Shown: piece by piece, positions 26,939 to 38,918 of the stretch | How the letters are laid out: the number at the start of each line of letters is the position of its first letter | How positions within the stretch are numbered: position 1 is the first letter of the stretch | Origin: Rhinopomastus cyanomelas | Taxonomy: Eukaryota; Chordata; Aves; Bucerotiformes; Rhinopomastidae | Length of the DNA: 64,000 bases | Direction: 5' to 3' | NCBI GenBank assembly: GCA_013400115.1 | Contig: VXBP01003713.1 | Location: 62,001-126,000 of the forward strand | Made by a program: the position numbers and the translations under genes | The notes under the pieces: generated by a model | Databases searched by the model: none | What the model was told of the DNA's origin: nothing | Seen by the model: the letters and a program-made list of their open reading frames with translations, nothing else

Positions 26939-27249
26939 CAGATGGATAGCTAGTTAGGGAAGCTGGACATTCGGCTGCTGCAGATGTGGGAGGACGTCTG
27001 ACACGTTCCCTGAAGATACCAAAAGAAACAGTTTGAGCCTTCGTTACCTTCTCTGACGTGGAGACGTTTCAGGTGCTGCCGGTAAAAGCAGCACGCTGGC
27101 TTCTTTTACGGAAGTGGTCTGGTTTTTGGAGGAAGCGTAGTGATTGAAGTGTCAGTCTTGGGATACCTAAACTTGTAACAAATAATTTGGAGAGGAATTG
27201 GCGATGGTGAGTGATTTCTCTCTCACAAATCTCAGGAACAACAGAAGTT

Positions 27250-27561
27250 GTTATTGTGGCCTTCCAGTATCTGCAGGGGGCTACAAAAAGGCTGGGGAGG
27301 AGCTTTTTAGAATGTCAGGTAGTTACAGGACTAGGGAGAATGGAGCAAAGCTGGAGATGGGTAGATTTAGAGTGGATGTGAGGAGGAAGTTCTTCACCAT
27401 GAGAGCGGTGAGAGCCTGGAATGGGTTGCCCAGGGAGGTGGTGGAGGTCCCATCCCTGGATGAGGCTCTGGCCAGCCTGATCTAGGGTGGGGTGTCCCTG
27501 CCCATGGCAGGGGAGTTGGAACTGGATGATCCTGTGGTCCCTTCTAACCCAGACTGACTGT
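27250..27561 (+). mobile_element. CR1 LINE 3' fragment, older subfamily
   Basis: This copy encodes the end of CR1 ORF2 (VRRKFFTMRAVRAWNGLPREV and an ALASLI end before TAG). It is followed by the older-type 3' UTR (GTGTCCCTGCCCATGGCAGG, GGAACTGGATGATCCT). The terminal octamers are missing where a second CR1 tail begins. Confidence 0.9.
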
Positions 27562-27651
27562 ACGACTTGGTCTGGGTGATGTTGCTGTGCCAGGATGATC
27601 TTTTGAGGTCCCTTCCAATCCCTAATGATTCCATGATTCTATGATTCTGAG
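27562..27651 (+). mobile_element. CR1 LINE 3' tail of the common subfamily, joined to an older copy
   Basis: This is about 90 bp from GACTTGGTCTGGGTGAT to ATTCTATGATTCTGA. It follows directly on the older CR1 in the same orientation. Confidence 0.92.
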
Positions 27652-28187
27652 ATCTTCAAGGCTACAGTCAGGACCTACTTTTATTTCTCAGTATTTATTA
27701 CTGACATATTTTCTTGGGTTCTGAACTTTAACAACAAACTAAAATGCAGTTTGAATCCCACTGTTCTTTTTCCCTCACTAGGGGAATTCAGAAGACCAGC
27801 AAACAATGTCAGGAAACCCTTGCAGTTATTTTTAGACCTGTTGGTTAATGGTTTTCCCTCTTCCCCTCCAGACAAACTCCTCCTGCAGTCGATGGACTGC
27901 AAGACCTGTCCATTTCTTGTGTTCTCCTTTTGTCTGAAGCGAAAGCCTGGCGAGGTTCAGAGTTCAGGGAAGCAAAGAGCTACCCCCTCCCCAGAAGGGG
28001 GGTGATGCACTTCCCGCAGAAAACTGTGGCTGTGGTTAAAACGGAGAGGTGGCAATTGGGAGGAGTCTAAATGCACATCTCTTCCTGTCACCATGTGGTT
28101 TTGCACTTCCCAGACGGCAGTGCCATGCAGGCTGTCAATCCGTCTCTGTGCCCTGAGGCCAGGAGCGGCAGTGCTGCCTTGCTCTCC

Positions 28188-28241
28188 CTGCTGGTAGCCC
28201 TGCTGGTAGGCCTGCTGGTAGCTCTGCTGGTAGCCCTGCTC
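28188..28241. repeat. 12-bp minisatellite, 4.5 copies
   Basis: The unit is CTGCTGGTAGCC with one or two substitutions in the second and third copies. Since 12 is a multiple of three, open frames pass through it, giving LLVA repeats on one strand and YQQG repeats on the other. Confidence 0.95.
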
Positions 28242-29845
28242 TCTCCCTTGGGCAGGCATTAACTCAAGTGCCAGAAAATCTGCCCGACCAAAAACCCCGT
28301 GAAGGACTGAGAGAGCGGCTGTGGCCGGGCTGACTGCGTGGTTGCACGAGTGATAAAGCCAGCGCCCGCAACAGAGAGGGAACATGCTCTCGGGGGTGCT
28401 GGGGTGGCAGCATAACTCCTTTCTTGGTGGCCTCGTGGTCTTCAGGATGTGTGTGCAAACACCTCCTGAAATGGAGTCGGGGAGGCTGAGGGGTGGTGAT
28501 GTGAATTGGTGGGGAGGTGAGTAGGGCAAGTACCTAGTCCCACGGGAATCCTGTGGCAGCTGCCAATTAAAGGATCAAAGAGCAAAGACTGAAGTGCCAA
28601 AATTAGGTGATGATATTTGCATCAGCAACTGATTAGAGCAGCGAGGTGTTAATGTATGCAGCTGGAAAAGAACTTTGGAGAACTAGCCGGCAAGGGTGAA
28701 GGGAAAATCATTAAAATTATGTTTAATGAGAGAAGCAGGAAAGCAGGTTGGCACTGTTTGCTCTCTGGGGAAATGAGAAGGAAGGGAAATGAGGGTGAAT
28801 AAAGAAGATAAAAACAAAACAACCCAAAAGACTTAATGGAGGAAAGAAGAAAATCACTAGTTTGTTTCCTTTTGTCATGAAAAGAAATAAGAAAAATGTA
28901 ATTGTGACATTAAGGGAGGTTCATATCCCTTGATGACCCATCAGCCTCGGTTCCAGCAGTATTTGATCACCTGGAGAGCTACCGGTAGGTAAATCCTCTG
29001 TCAAAGTTAGTCAGCTTTAAGGAAGCGAGGTTTACAAGGCTGTTCCGTAGCAGAGGTCAGGTTTGCTTTCTCTGGCTGTATAGCACCATATTTCTGCCAC
29101 TACGATGTCAAAAAACATCTGGCTTAGTCTTGCTCCAGAAAAGGACACGACGGTGAGACTGCTGGCGTGAGCGTCTGTTGCCGTTGGGGAGGAACGCGTT
29201 GATATAGTCGTACTCATGCCACGTGGCACACGGAGAGGTCCTCGCTCTGAAAATCCCTGGTGTGTTTGCATGGAACTGGCTAAAAGCCACCAGCAAGTTC
29301 CTCAAACTGTGCAAGCGTGCCCAGGGAGGGCAAGAGCCCCGCGATGATGCTGATGGCAAGGAGGGAGGTGGTGCCGGAACTGAGAACAGAAAGAAAAGCT
29401 CCTGATTTCCAGGCTGTGGTGTTCACCAAGGTAACTGGGATGTTCCAACAGCAAAATCAGTGACATCTGATGAATTTTAAATTATTGTCACGAGAAGTCA
29501 GTGGGGGAATTGCTGGGGAACAGACTGCCCAGCTGTTTGCACACCGTCTCTCAGGGGGGATGAAATCCTTCTTTGCAGACACACTAAGGTGGCCCGTGTG
29601 GCTACAAATATTTTTCCATAGCTCACCCCTGTGCTCCCAGTAGGTTCTCACACCTTGATCCTTTCTCAGAACACCACCTGAAGGACAGGTTCTATTCATC
29701 AGGTGGTGTCTGGCAATGTGCTCGGCCACAGATGGTGCAATGCCGTGGTGATGTCTGCACACAGTCGCCCAGTGTGAGTCCTCAGAACAAGCGTTTTGCT
29801 GTTTCCACAGGCTCAGTAGACGTCCTTATCTCCTAAACATCAGGA

Positions 29846-29876
29846 GGTTCAGCTTCAGGAGGTTCAGCAGCTCATG
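29846..29876. repeat. Short direct duplication, 15-bp unit
   Basis: The motif AGGAGGTTCAGC occurs twice in tandem, separated by TTC. It probably reflects replication slippage. Confidence 0.75.
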
Positions 29877-30871
29877 CTGCCAGTTCTGCCTGCCAGCTGG
29901 GGAGAAGAGCAAGAGCAAGTCTGCCTTTATGAGGATGTCCTTCTCTTTCATTCCACATGTTTCCTTGAGAGTGGCCTGTTGATTTTTTCACACTTTTGTG
30001 GCAGCTGGCCCTGCTGCAGAGGCCTCTCTCATGATAAGCCTGATGTCTTCAGAGATCTTTGGTGCTTCTTGGCAGACAGTGTACGTGTACTTTGAGCATG
30101 GTCATCCACATTGATTTGTTTGTGTATTAAGAACCAGCATGTGGGAGGAGGGAGAATTATTACCGTGAAACTCACTTTCCTTGAGCTGAGCATATACATT
30201 TGCCTGCTGGTTTCCTGTCAGGGTGCTGTCTCATGTCTCCTAGGCAGCAAAGAGGCCAGCACGGTGCACTCCTAGCCCTCTTAACTTTAATAACGTTATA
30301 TAGAATTTATCCTTCTCATATTTTAAAATAGAATTAAATACCCAATTTGATCTGTCTGTGGTCTGGGTAGAATCGATGTATCTGCCACAAAATGTCCTTA
30401 TTAATACATAATTAATGTTAATTCAGATAGGCTAGCAAAGAACCAGGAAGGCTTTAATACAGGTTAGGTGATTCTGAAGCAGCAGAACACTTACAAAGAG
30501 AAATTTATTACTGTCTTTCTTGCCAAAGAGCTTATCAGGTGTGAATACAGCTTGTCACACAGAAACACAAGTGCAAAAACCACAGGCTTTGACAACAGGC
30601 TGTGAGCGCGTGCACGTGTGTCCGTATGCACAGGTGCAGAAGTGTGAACCTTATCAGACACTTCAGAAGAAAAATCTACAGTGTGATTTCCTGTTTAGGA
30701 CTAAGGGACTATCAGCCATAGCTATTGCACACAAAGACTTTCAATTAATATTATCCAACTAGAATGGACGTTCAATAATTTCAAATGAAACCTATAGGAG
30801 ATACTGGGCCATTTCTGTAACGTGGTTTGGGCTGCGTGCCACAGCTTTATGGTCCTGATGCACTGAGAGCT

Positions 30872-31079
30872 TATATAAATATGAGAAGGAACTTCCTTCA
30901 CACTGAGGGTGACAGAACACTGGAACAGGCTGCCCAGGGTGGTAAGACAGACATTTAAGACCTGCCTGGATGTGCTCCTGTGTGACTTGGTCTAGGTGAT
31001 CCTGCTATAGCAGGGGTATTGGACTAGATGATCTTTTGAGGTCCCTTCCAATCCCTAATGATTCTATGATTCTATGATT
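30872..31079 (+). mobile_element. CR1 LINE 3' fragment
   Basis: This is a 5'-truncated copy of the common subfamily, from the AGAAGGAACTTCCTTCACAC region to ATTCTATGATTCTATGA at 31078. It carries a few differences from its sisters. Confidence 0.93.
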
Positions 31080-34000
31080 TGAACCTCCTTGGTTTTAGAT
31101 CCACAAGAGCATGTCCTCTTTCTTAGGCTCGACTGGATTTACCTTGCTAGTGCTCGGAAAGAGAAAGTGGTGTACTGGATGGGTGTCTTTGTGCACAGTT
31201 CTGTGGCTGCTGAAACTCCTCGACACTGTAAGGGGTAAAACAAAGACTTTTTGGTTGTTAAGGTGTATGAGCTCTAAACAGCACCCTGTTATTGCACATT
31301 TGTCATAGACCTGACCTAGTTTGTCTTCAGCAATTAACCTTTTGTTGTTGGAGCTCTGGACAATGTTTTTACAGGGTAAACTGTGCCATCTGCTATGAGA
31401 GATTTCAGGTCTTGCCCACTGGAGATGCTGGTGCTAGCATTTTTCAGAGGCAGTGTACCAGACTACACAGGAACTCAGGGTCAAGTCAGCCTACACGCTG
31501 CGAGAGACACCGTAGCTGTGTTTTTGGCCAAGTGTCAGGACAAGCCTCACAAGAGCACCGCGTGGCAGAAATTACTCTTGATTGCAGTTTCTGTTCATCC
31601 TCTGCAGTAGTAATTTCTATCGGCTGTGGAGAACTGTGGACAGAGAGTAATATCCATTTCAAGACTGAGAGAGAGCAAGGCTGTTCCCAGGTCTGCACCC
31701 CAATGCGGTGTGGCTTCTCTCATGCTTCATTTGGGGCAGCTAAGTTCATCCCATGAGCTATCAGCTGTTCTCTGCCAATGTCTTTTCCCATGTCTTTTCC
31801 ATGCTGGTTCCAGTAACTACCCAGCAGACACGAAATCATCTTCGTACTGAGTCTGGCTTCCACGTAGACTTTCAGATTCTTACTAATGCACTTATTTGGC
31901 TTCAGTGAGTAAAGGAGACACAATTAGTACCTACAGCTTTTGGAGATAAATCCTTCTCTCTCAGCTCTGTCTAGACTAGTGTTTAAATATTTGAGTTCAC
32001 ACAACAGTATCAAATCAATATGAGAATCAATAGTGTTCAAAAAGTCGCTGTGCTGACTTGGTATGTTGAATAACTCTAGAGGCTTGTTTTTAAGTAATAA
32101 CTTTTTGTTGCTTCGACTTTCCGAGGGTTTCTCCTCCGTGAGGAGAGCTGGAAGTGTCCCAGTGCAGTGTCCCGAGTCCAGCAGCTGAGCCCATGGGAGA
32201 AGTGCCAAATGCATGGGCATGGTGAAATCATGAATTGAAAAAGCCTTCTAAATAGGTCAATCTAATTAATAACCTCTGAACCCAAGGATTGACTAAATGA
32301 AGACTCTAATTAGAAGTAGTGCCAGTCTTTTGAAATCTTGGCTTTCAGAGATACGGGTGTTATGTAGTGTAACTACAAAACAGAACCAGGCTCATTAACC
32401 ATGTTCCTAAAAGAAAAGGCAAGGCGATGGATGGAGAAGACCAGGCTCCCAGGCTTTGATGGCAGTCAGCGGGCAGAAGTGCCTGGTGGTCAGGACTCCT
32501 GCAGTCCTGCAACAGCATTCTGTGAGTTGTGTGAATTGAGTGTGGGAGCCAGCATGAGGCAACAGTTTCCTTGTGACTTGGGCCCCTCTTTTGCGATGAA
32601 CCCTCAGAATGAAAAATACAAATTCTAAATCACAGGATTGATTTAGAATTTAGAGTTTATCATCTGGAAGGCGCAGTAGGTATTGCTGGCAGGATGCTGC
32701 CACATCCTTTATGGCTTGAGTAAGATTTAGTGGAGGCAGAGATTCCTTCTCGGCTGCAGAGGCTTCGGTTATGAGTGTCTAAGCAGCAGCAAACTGGGTT
32801 GAGATTTTCCTGTTGAGGGAGAATTCCTGTTGGCAGGATAATTTGGAGTGGAAATCACTGGCACAACACTATTTTCTTTATGACATCTCTCGGTGTGTAG
32901 CCTGCACCTGGGCACGGTTTCCTTGCACAGACATGGTAGTCAGCCATGTGTTGGAAAGTCCTGTTTTTGACTACATTTGCTGCAGCGTCTGACCCGGTTC
33001 AAAGACCTTCTACCTACGAGATCTAAAAGGAGAGCTTTGCCATTATCTTTCTCTCAGCAGTTGCTTGGCAACACAAGGTAAAGATCTAAATAAAAGGACA
33101 AAGAAAAACCTTTTAATTCACAAGGTAGCCTGGACAGCTTTGGAGGTAGTTAGTTGCTTGGTAGTAGCCTTCTTCTGCTTTGGCTCATGCTACAAAACTT
33201 TGCTCCCAAAAGAACATGACAGCCCCTGTCACCCCTGCTACACTGCGAAGACCCTTGTTGCAGACACACATATGGCTGGAGAAAAGAAGTTTCCTGGCTT
33301 GACTCTTGCTGTATGGGAGGAGCTGTAAATAGGCCAACAGTGACATGCAGCTTGGTGGCATCTATTGCCTCCACTCCCAGGGCTCAGGCAGAGTTCTCAG
33401 CTCCTCTGTGCAGAGCTGCACCCTGAACAGGTGTCTGCTGTGACCCCGCTGTCCCCTGTCATCTCAGGCCAGGAGAAAACATCGGGGGCAGACTCACTGA
33501 CACCTCCTCAGCACCAGGCGACATGTCTCGTTGGGCACCACAGTGGCACTTGGCACCGCTGCTCCGTGCTGGAATGAGATGCCAGTCCGCACGAGGTGCG
33601 TAATGTATGCGCTATCGGTGCCAGAGCAGAGCCTATCTCTTGTAAAGTGGCTTTGATACCTCGACAAATGGAGCTAGCTGACAGAAATTCCTGAACAATG
33701 AGGTATCATTTCAAAGCCAATATTTTTTTAGAGTGCTGAAGGTACAAGGAGCCCTAATGACTGGGGGATCGTTATGTATGCAGGTGAAAAGGAAAGATGA
33801 CAAGGATTTTAAATCAATCTATCACATTATGCATTTACCTGCCAGCAGTGAGTTCTTCACCCCTTTCATTTTCCACTGCCAAAATACCACAGATCCAGGC
33901 TGGTAAGCAGAGCATTTGGGGGCAGAATTTACATTAAAAATGAACCTTTTACATAAATTATGACCTCTTTTGTTTCCCTGCTGACTGATGCACTTTAGCT

Positions 34001-34365
34001 GTCACATGCCCATTGTAGAGGGACTATTCTTTCCCTGATGTGTGCATGTAATTCTCATTAACATCAAGGCAACTTGCAAGTACTCATTTGGGAAAGACAG
34101 ACCCCAAAGTGTTTCTAAATGCTTATGTCAAGGGTGCCCAGATTGCCAGGTCCTACAAGTCATAATAAAAAATTTTCATCTGGATGAGAGCCTCTCCATC
34201 TTCAGTGTGTCCCTCAGCCACCCTGTGAGTCCCACTGCCCTAATTCAGAGTCCCCCCAGATCCTGCCACCCTCATCCTTTTCCTGCCTGCCTGAGTCCTC
34301 CTGACAACCCAAACCTTTCACTGCCTCTCTCTCAAACTCTCACCTCTGGGAACAGCTTGGACATT
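31080..34365. other. Intergenic sequence with a perfect hairpin
   Basis: Apart from the inverted repeat at 32620-32651, nothing is recognised. The longest open frame is 154 codons at 31292-31756, overlapped by others in different frames. Confidence 0.55.
32620..32651. repeat. Perfect 12-bp inverted repeat with 8-base loop
   Basis: The arms AAATTCTAAATC (32620-32631) and GATTTAGAATTT (32640-32651) are exact reverse complements. There is no T-run or gene context to make it a terminator. Confidence 0.9.
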
Positions 34366-34424
34366 CACATGGACTCGATGATCTCTTGGGTCCCTTCCAA
34401 CCCCCAACATCCTATGATCCCATG
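34366..34424 (+). mobile_element. Short CR1 LINE 3' tail
   Basis: This is about 59 bp resembling an old CR1 3' end: GGACTCGATGATCTCTTGGG, TCCCTTCCAACCCCCAACAT and a decayed tail ATCCTATGATCCCATG. Confidence 0.75.
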
Positions 34425-35440
34425 ATGATGATCTTGCAGCTGCCAGTCCACCACTTCTGTGTAGGTCCATGCTCACGCCTGCTCCATCCAGCACCACTTC
34501 TAGCCCCCACAGTGCTGCACATTGCCTCCCCTTCAGGCACTGCATAGACCAGTTTTACAAGCAACTGGCTCCTTGTATGTTGCTCCTTAAGCTGGAGAGA
34601 GGCAAAGGCCTCCAAGAGCAAAGGAGTGTCCTTACCAGCTTCACGCTTCCCCATCCTGCTGTCTGACCTTTGTAGTTCTGCGGAAGGTGTGGAACCAAAC
34701 CTGAAGTCTCCTGAAGTTGTGGTGGGGTTAGTGGGTGAGGAAGGTGTGGAAAAACTGCAGTTATTCAAGAGCAAGGGAAGTGTGACCAGTTTGACAGGAC
34801 TTGTGTTTAGAGTCTTGATGGGTGAAAGATCACACAAATGTCTTAGGTCCTGTGAGAAATGCTCATTCGCCAATAAACTGGGTCCAGACAGACTTCTCAG
34901 TGAAGCAGAGGTTACTCACCTTCTTGCAAGAGCGAGTGTCCTACCGAGTAGGCACACCAGTCACAGATTTAGCAGCAACTTGTACTTCCCTTGACTTGGC
35001 CAAAGTTCTCCCCACCATTTCCTCACTGTCTGGGTGTGCAGCCTATCTGAATCACCTCATTATTAATTTTTCTAAGTTTCCCCCATCATTTACTCTCCCT
35101 CTGGCCCCTTCTAGTTTGTTTAGTTATCCACTTTCATGGTATTGATTGGCTCCTCTTTTAAGCACAAAGCTGGTTTCGGTGAGATAAGAGAACTGGCAGG
35201 ACAATGTTAGCCACAATGAAGCCATAATCCTCTAGGTCCATCTCTCCTTATCAGGCTGTGCTCAATTATCATGCTGCAAAACCAGCATTCAAACCTAGAG
35301 CGATTGCAAAGTTAGTGTAACTTGGAAATGAAAGACAAGATCTTACCCCTGCCAGGCATCTGCTCCTGCTGGGTCTGTATGGGCTAAAGAACCCTGACCT
35401 CAGATTGCATGCTGTGCAGACTCACATTTTAAAATGTGCA
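34425..35440. other. Intergenic sequence, nothing recognised
   Basis: Overlapping frames on both strands (34412-34873 minus, 34626-34994 plus) show no family signature. Confidence 0.55.

Positions 35441-35466
<26 letters not shown>
35441..35466. repeat. (CT)13 microsatellite
   Basis: This is a perfect CT dinucleotide run of 26 bases, directly followed by a hairpin-forming sequence. Confidence 0.97.
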
Positions 35467-35471
<5 letters not shown>

Positions 35472-35502
35472 CCCTGAAAGATCGATGGGGGAGACAGAGA
35501 GA
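35460..35502. repeat. Perfect 15-bp inverted repeat with 13-base loop
   Basis: The left arm TCTCTCTGTCTCCCC (35460-35474) and the right arm GGGGAGACAGAGAGA (35488-35502) are exact reverse complements. The loop is 35475-35487. It could form a cruciform or RNA hairpin. Confidence 0.9.
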
Positions 35503-35514
35503 AAACAGCCTCAA

Positions 35515-35666
35515 AGTTGTGTCAGGGGAAGTTAGACATCGGGAAAAGATTAATTGAAAGGGCCATCAGGCCTTGGAACAGGCTGCCCTAGGAGGGGTGT
35601 TTAAAAGGTAGGTAGATCTGCAGCTCAGAGACATGCTTAACTGGTGGCCTTGTGACAGCTGGCTTA
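35515..35666 (+). mobile_element. Old CR1 LINE fragment, left part, split by a later CR1
   Basis: This is a degenerate CR1 3' region with 'ggccttggaacaggctgccc' at its centre. It is continued by the fragment at 35754-35815 after an interruption by a younger CR1 of opposite strand. Confidence 0.7.
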
Positions 35667-35752
35667 ATCATAGAATCACTATGGACTGGAAGGGACCTTG
35701 AAAGATCATCTAGTCCAATCCCCCTGACGCAGCAGGATCACCTAGACCAAGT
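35667..35752 (-). mobile_element. Short young CR1 LINE 3' end nested in an older CR1
   Basis: This is 86 bp of the common CR1 3' end, beginning TCATAGAATCA on the plus strand and ending AGACCAAGT. It is inserted in opposite orientation inside an older CR1. Confidence 0.93.
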
Positions 35753-35753
35753 A

Positions 35754-35815
35754 TGGTGAGATCTGATGATCTTGAAGGTCTTTCCCAGCCTAAAGTATTC
35801 TATAATTCTGTGTAT
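35754..35815 (+). mobile_element. Old CR1 LINE fragment, right part
   Basis: This is a CR1 3' tail of the older type (GATGATCTTGAAGGTCTTTC, then ATTCTATAATTCTGTG). It completes the element whose left part lies at 35515-35666. Confidence 0.75.
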
Positions 35816-38283
35816 CCATGTACCTGCTTCCAGTGCAGCTGCAGTTTTAGTCTGTGGTCTGGAACCAGTATCTCATAGCCAGCAGTGAAAGAGAAACAGA
35901 ACCTATTGAACTGGGCGATTCTCAATGGCTCACTGTGAGCCTTCCCCCCCTCAAGAAACTGGAAGGCAAAGAGCTCAATTATTAATGCACACAGGCCCCT
36001 TATCAGCGTAGGTAAAATCTGGTTTTTGCTACTTAAGTAATAGAAAGGAGGAAAGATGATTCTTAGGGTAAAACAGTTACAGGTCTTCATCCTGTGCAGT
36101 TGCTTTTCTACTGAGAGTGCCCATGGCAGCAGGAAAGCTCAAGCCTATCAGTCTTTTAAGCTGTAATGCCATTTATTCTGTTGTGCTGTGCTTCCTGGGC
36201 TGTGATGAGTACACTCACTCTACCCTGCTTAAAAGGGACACTACCCTGTCTCTAGGGAGCAGAATAGGGGTGGGATTTTTGTTGTGATTGCACATTAACA
36301 TCCCATTTCCTTGGCCCCCAGTTCTCACGGGATTGGCACCAACGGTTTCTCTTTTGTGACAACTTCCCATAGCAGTGTAAAATGAAAAGCAGCCCAGCTT
36401 ATGATTTAACTCATTGTAGAGCAGCTTAGAGCATAAAACCACTCACAAACAATTTATCTTTAAGGGCAGACAGCCCCTATTCAGCCATACAAGTGGCTGA
36501 AGTCTACTCTCAACAATAAAGTGACTCCTCAAGTTACAAGACGTCTACAGTGATATAGAGGAGGGAGCTGCCTCACAGAGGAAAAGAAAATTGCCTGCCA
36601 GTGGCACTGGTATTTCTTTCGAGGCATGAAAGAGAAGTATGGCAAACCCACAAGCAATTCATCATTGCTCACCTGTGGGAAGGTGCCCCGGGGGCTCTGT
36701 GCCTTGGCTGAATACTGAGGCCGGGACGTTTCCTGGCAGCATGGGGTTATTGGGCACTTGAGCTTTAGGTGAGTCTAGAAGGCTCCTTTTAATCGTGGAC
36801 TTTTCTCAGTGCGAAGCCTTGTGGATCTACCAGATTTTGCAAACCTTAAATTAAAACAGCAAAACAAAACAGCCTCTGGCTAGTCGATGATTTCCTAAAA
36901 GGATGGCTATGGGCACACGTGACTTCGAGTTAGGCATCTGCCTCCTGCCGAATCCATTTAATTCCTCAGTGTGCTGGAGTCTGGTGTGTTCAACATGCCT
37001 GACACCACACGATGTGCCGTGGTTGACTCAATTACCAGTTGTCCTCAGTGATGAACAGCTTCACTTTTTTTGCCTTCCCTTAGTATGTCCTTCTTGGGCA
37101 CTAACGCTCAGCAAGAAGGCTTCAGTTTAACGGCAGAGTGGGTAGGCAAACTGAGAGTGAAACTGGAAAGTGCCCGGCAGGTTCTAACCGCATTATGTGG
37201 CATGACTTTCTGGCTGGTGAACAGGGGCACTTCTGAGTACTTGCTTTCGTGTGGGGTGGGGGAGCAGTCTCTTGTGCCAGCTAAGGGGAAACAGAGCCAT
37301 CATGCTGGTACAGCCTGGTGTCTGCTAAGACTGGCCTGGGTTTCAGCAGAGCTAAAACATAATGAACCGCCTACCACGTGCTTTTGTCACTAAAAGCTCA
37401 AGGTCTTCCAGCAGTTGTTTCCTCTGCCTGAAGATGGGCAGCAACTGGCAGTGAGAGTGCTGCAGGAGTGGTGAGCAGTGCCTGTTGACATTTCGATGCC
37501 AACTCAGAAGCCTTGAGTCAGTGATGGCATGTGGCTACACGGCTGCTGGAGGTTTAGTTTTTTCCTAAGATAGACACCCAAGAAGTGTGAGCTGAGTTGC
37601 CATCTGGAGCTGCCCTTCTCTGTTCACAGAAGGAAACTGGAAGTTAGCTTAGACTTCAGTTTTGAGTGACTAGAGAACATGAATCCTACGGCTTTTGGCT
37701 CGGAGCTTGGTCTCTTTTCTGGTGCTTCTGCAGGATGACTGTTAACTCGCTCCTTTCAGGTTGCCTGCTCACAAGTCTTTTCCCATGCTTCCTTCCACCC
37801 TCGTCCTCTCCCCTTCCCCACTTGGCAAGAGACAGCAAATGACCAAGGGTTTTGTTTCAAGAATAATATCAAGGTCTAAAATTTGTTGCATCCAGTGGGG
37901 AAAAAAGGAGACATTGATTTTGTGTTGCTTTTCTTTTTGGTGAGAGAATGATGGCCTGGTGATCACCCACAAGATCCAGAGCCCTTTATTCCATGACAAC
38001 TGAACCAGGACCTCGGCTCACACTCAGTTCCTCTCAGCTACTAGTTTACCAGCTGTAGACTTTGAATTTGTAGACATGTGAATTTTAACAGCAGAAGTTT
38101 TGTGACTTCTTTGTTGCAATCCTGCCCTCAAGAAATATTCTTCTCTAAAAGATCTTTGGTTTTAGTTAGTTATGACTTTCAAGGATTAGTAAAATGTAGC
38201 TGGAAAATATAATCTACTTCCATACAGTCAGGATTTGGCTTCACCTCTCTGTCACTCTCAGCAGGAAATCTCTGTCACCCCTT
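35816..38283. other. Intergenic sequence, nothing recognised
   Basis: No repeat, RNA or gene is recognised in this stretch. Confidence 0.55.
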
Positions 38284-38820
38284 GTGCCAGGTTAGAACCA
38301 AACAGAAACAGAAAGAAAGGCAGCCACGTCTCTAGGTGAGGCTCAGATAGAATTTGCCAGGCAACGGAGCAGCTTAGGGAAAGCAAAAGGAGTTTATTGA
38401 ATCCACAGCTAAGCACAGAAAGACGAAAAAACCCAAGCAAGACACAAAACAGAGAGGCTGTCACAACGCCATCACACATATTCTGAGAAGAACGGTGAGA
38501 GACTGCCGCTGCAGTGGTCTTTGTTTTCAGAACTAGAGACCAGGGAAAGGGCAAGCATTTCAAGCAGAGGGGAATGTAAATGCCCCCTCCCCATTCCTGG
38601 AGTCTTGTTGGTCTTCTCACAAGTTGCACGGTGTGCTCCACCGACACCGAACCCTCAGTCGTCTCAGACTGGTGAACGCTTCACAGTGTAGTTTGGTCTA
38701 CCAGTGTTGAGTTCCCCTGACCCTCCCAGACCGGTGAATTCTTCAGCGTAGCTTGTCCAGCAAAATGCTGGTCAGACAGGCCTGATCCTCAGGCCTCAGC
38801 AGCGTCCTTGATGCAGGAAC
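38284..38820 (-). mobile_element. Possible LTR of an endogenous retrovirus (boundaries uncertain)
   Basis: On the minus strand this stretch has CAATAAACTCCTTTTGC (near 38390-38405), which resembles the poly(A) and U5 region of avian LTRs. It then runs about 110 bp to an end TTCTAACCTGGCACA at 38284. The 5' limit is not visible. A repeated motif (CAGACTGGTGAACGCTTCA and CAGACCGGTGAATTCTTCAG, near 38667 and 38728) suggests U3 direct repeats. No retroviral genes lie next to it. The family is unknown. Confidence 0.4.
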
Positions 38821-38918
38821 GTGCACTTTAAGACTCTTTCTTCTTGCCAAAAATTTAAGAACTTTCAAGACCTCCTGCTTCTTTCAGAACAACAGTTCAG
38901 CCAAGCATGAACTGGGCT

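Larger units (their letters stand above)
27652..30871. other. Intergenic sequence with a minisatellite
   Basis: It holds the 12-bp minisatellite and the 15-bp duplication. A minus-strand open frame of 190 codons spans the minisatellite (27957-28529) and looks like chance. Confidence 0.55.

Noticed and set aside
27957..28529. 190-codon open frame, minus strand, with YQQG repeats
   Set aside because: It is kept open by the 12-bp minisatellite. The flanks show no recognisable domain and other strands are open too.
31292..31756. 154-codon open frame, plus strand
   Set aside because: Cys-rich but patternless. Overlapping frames exist on both strands.
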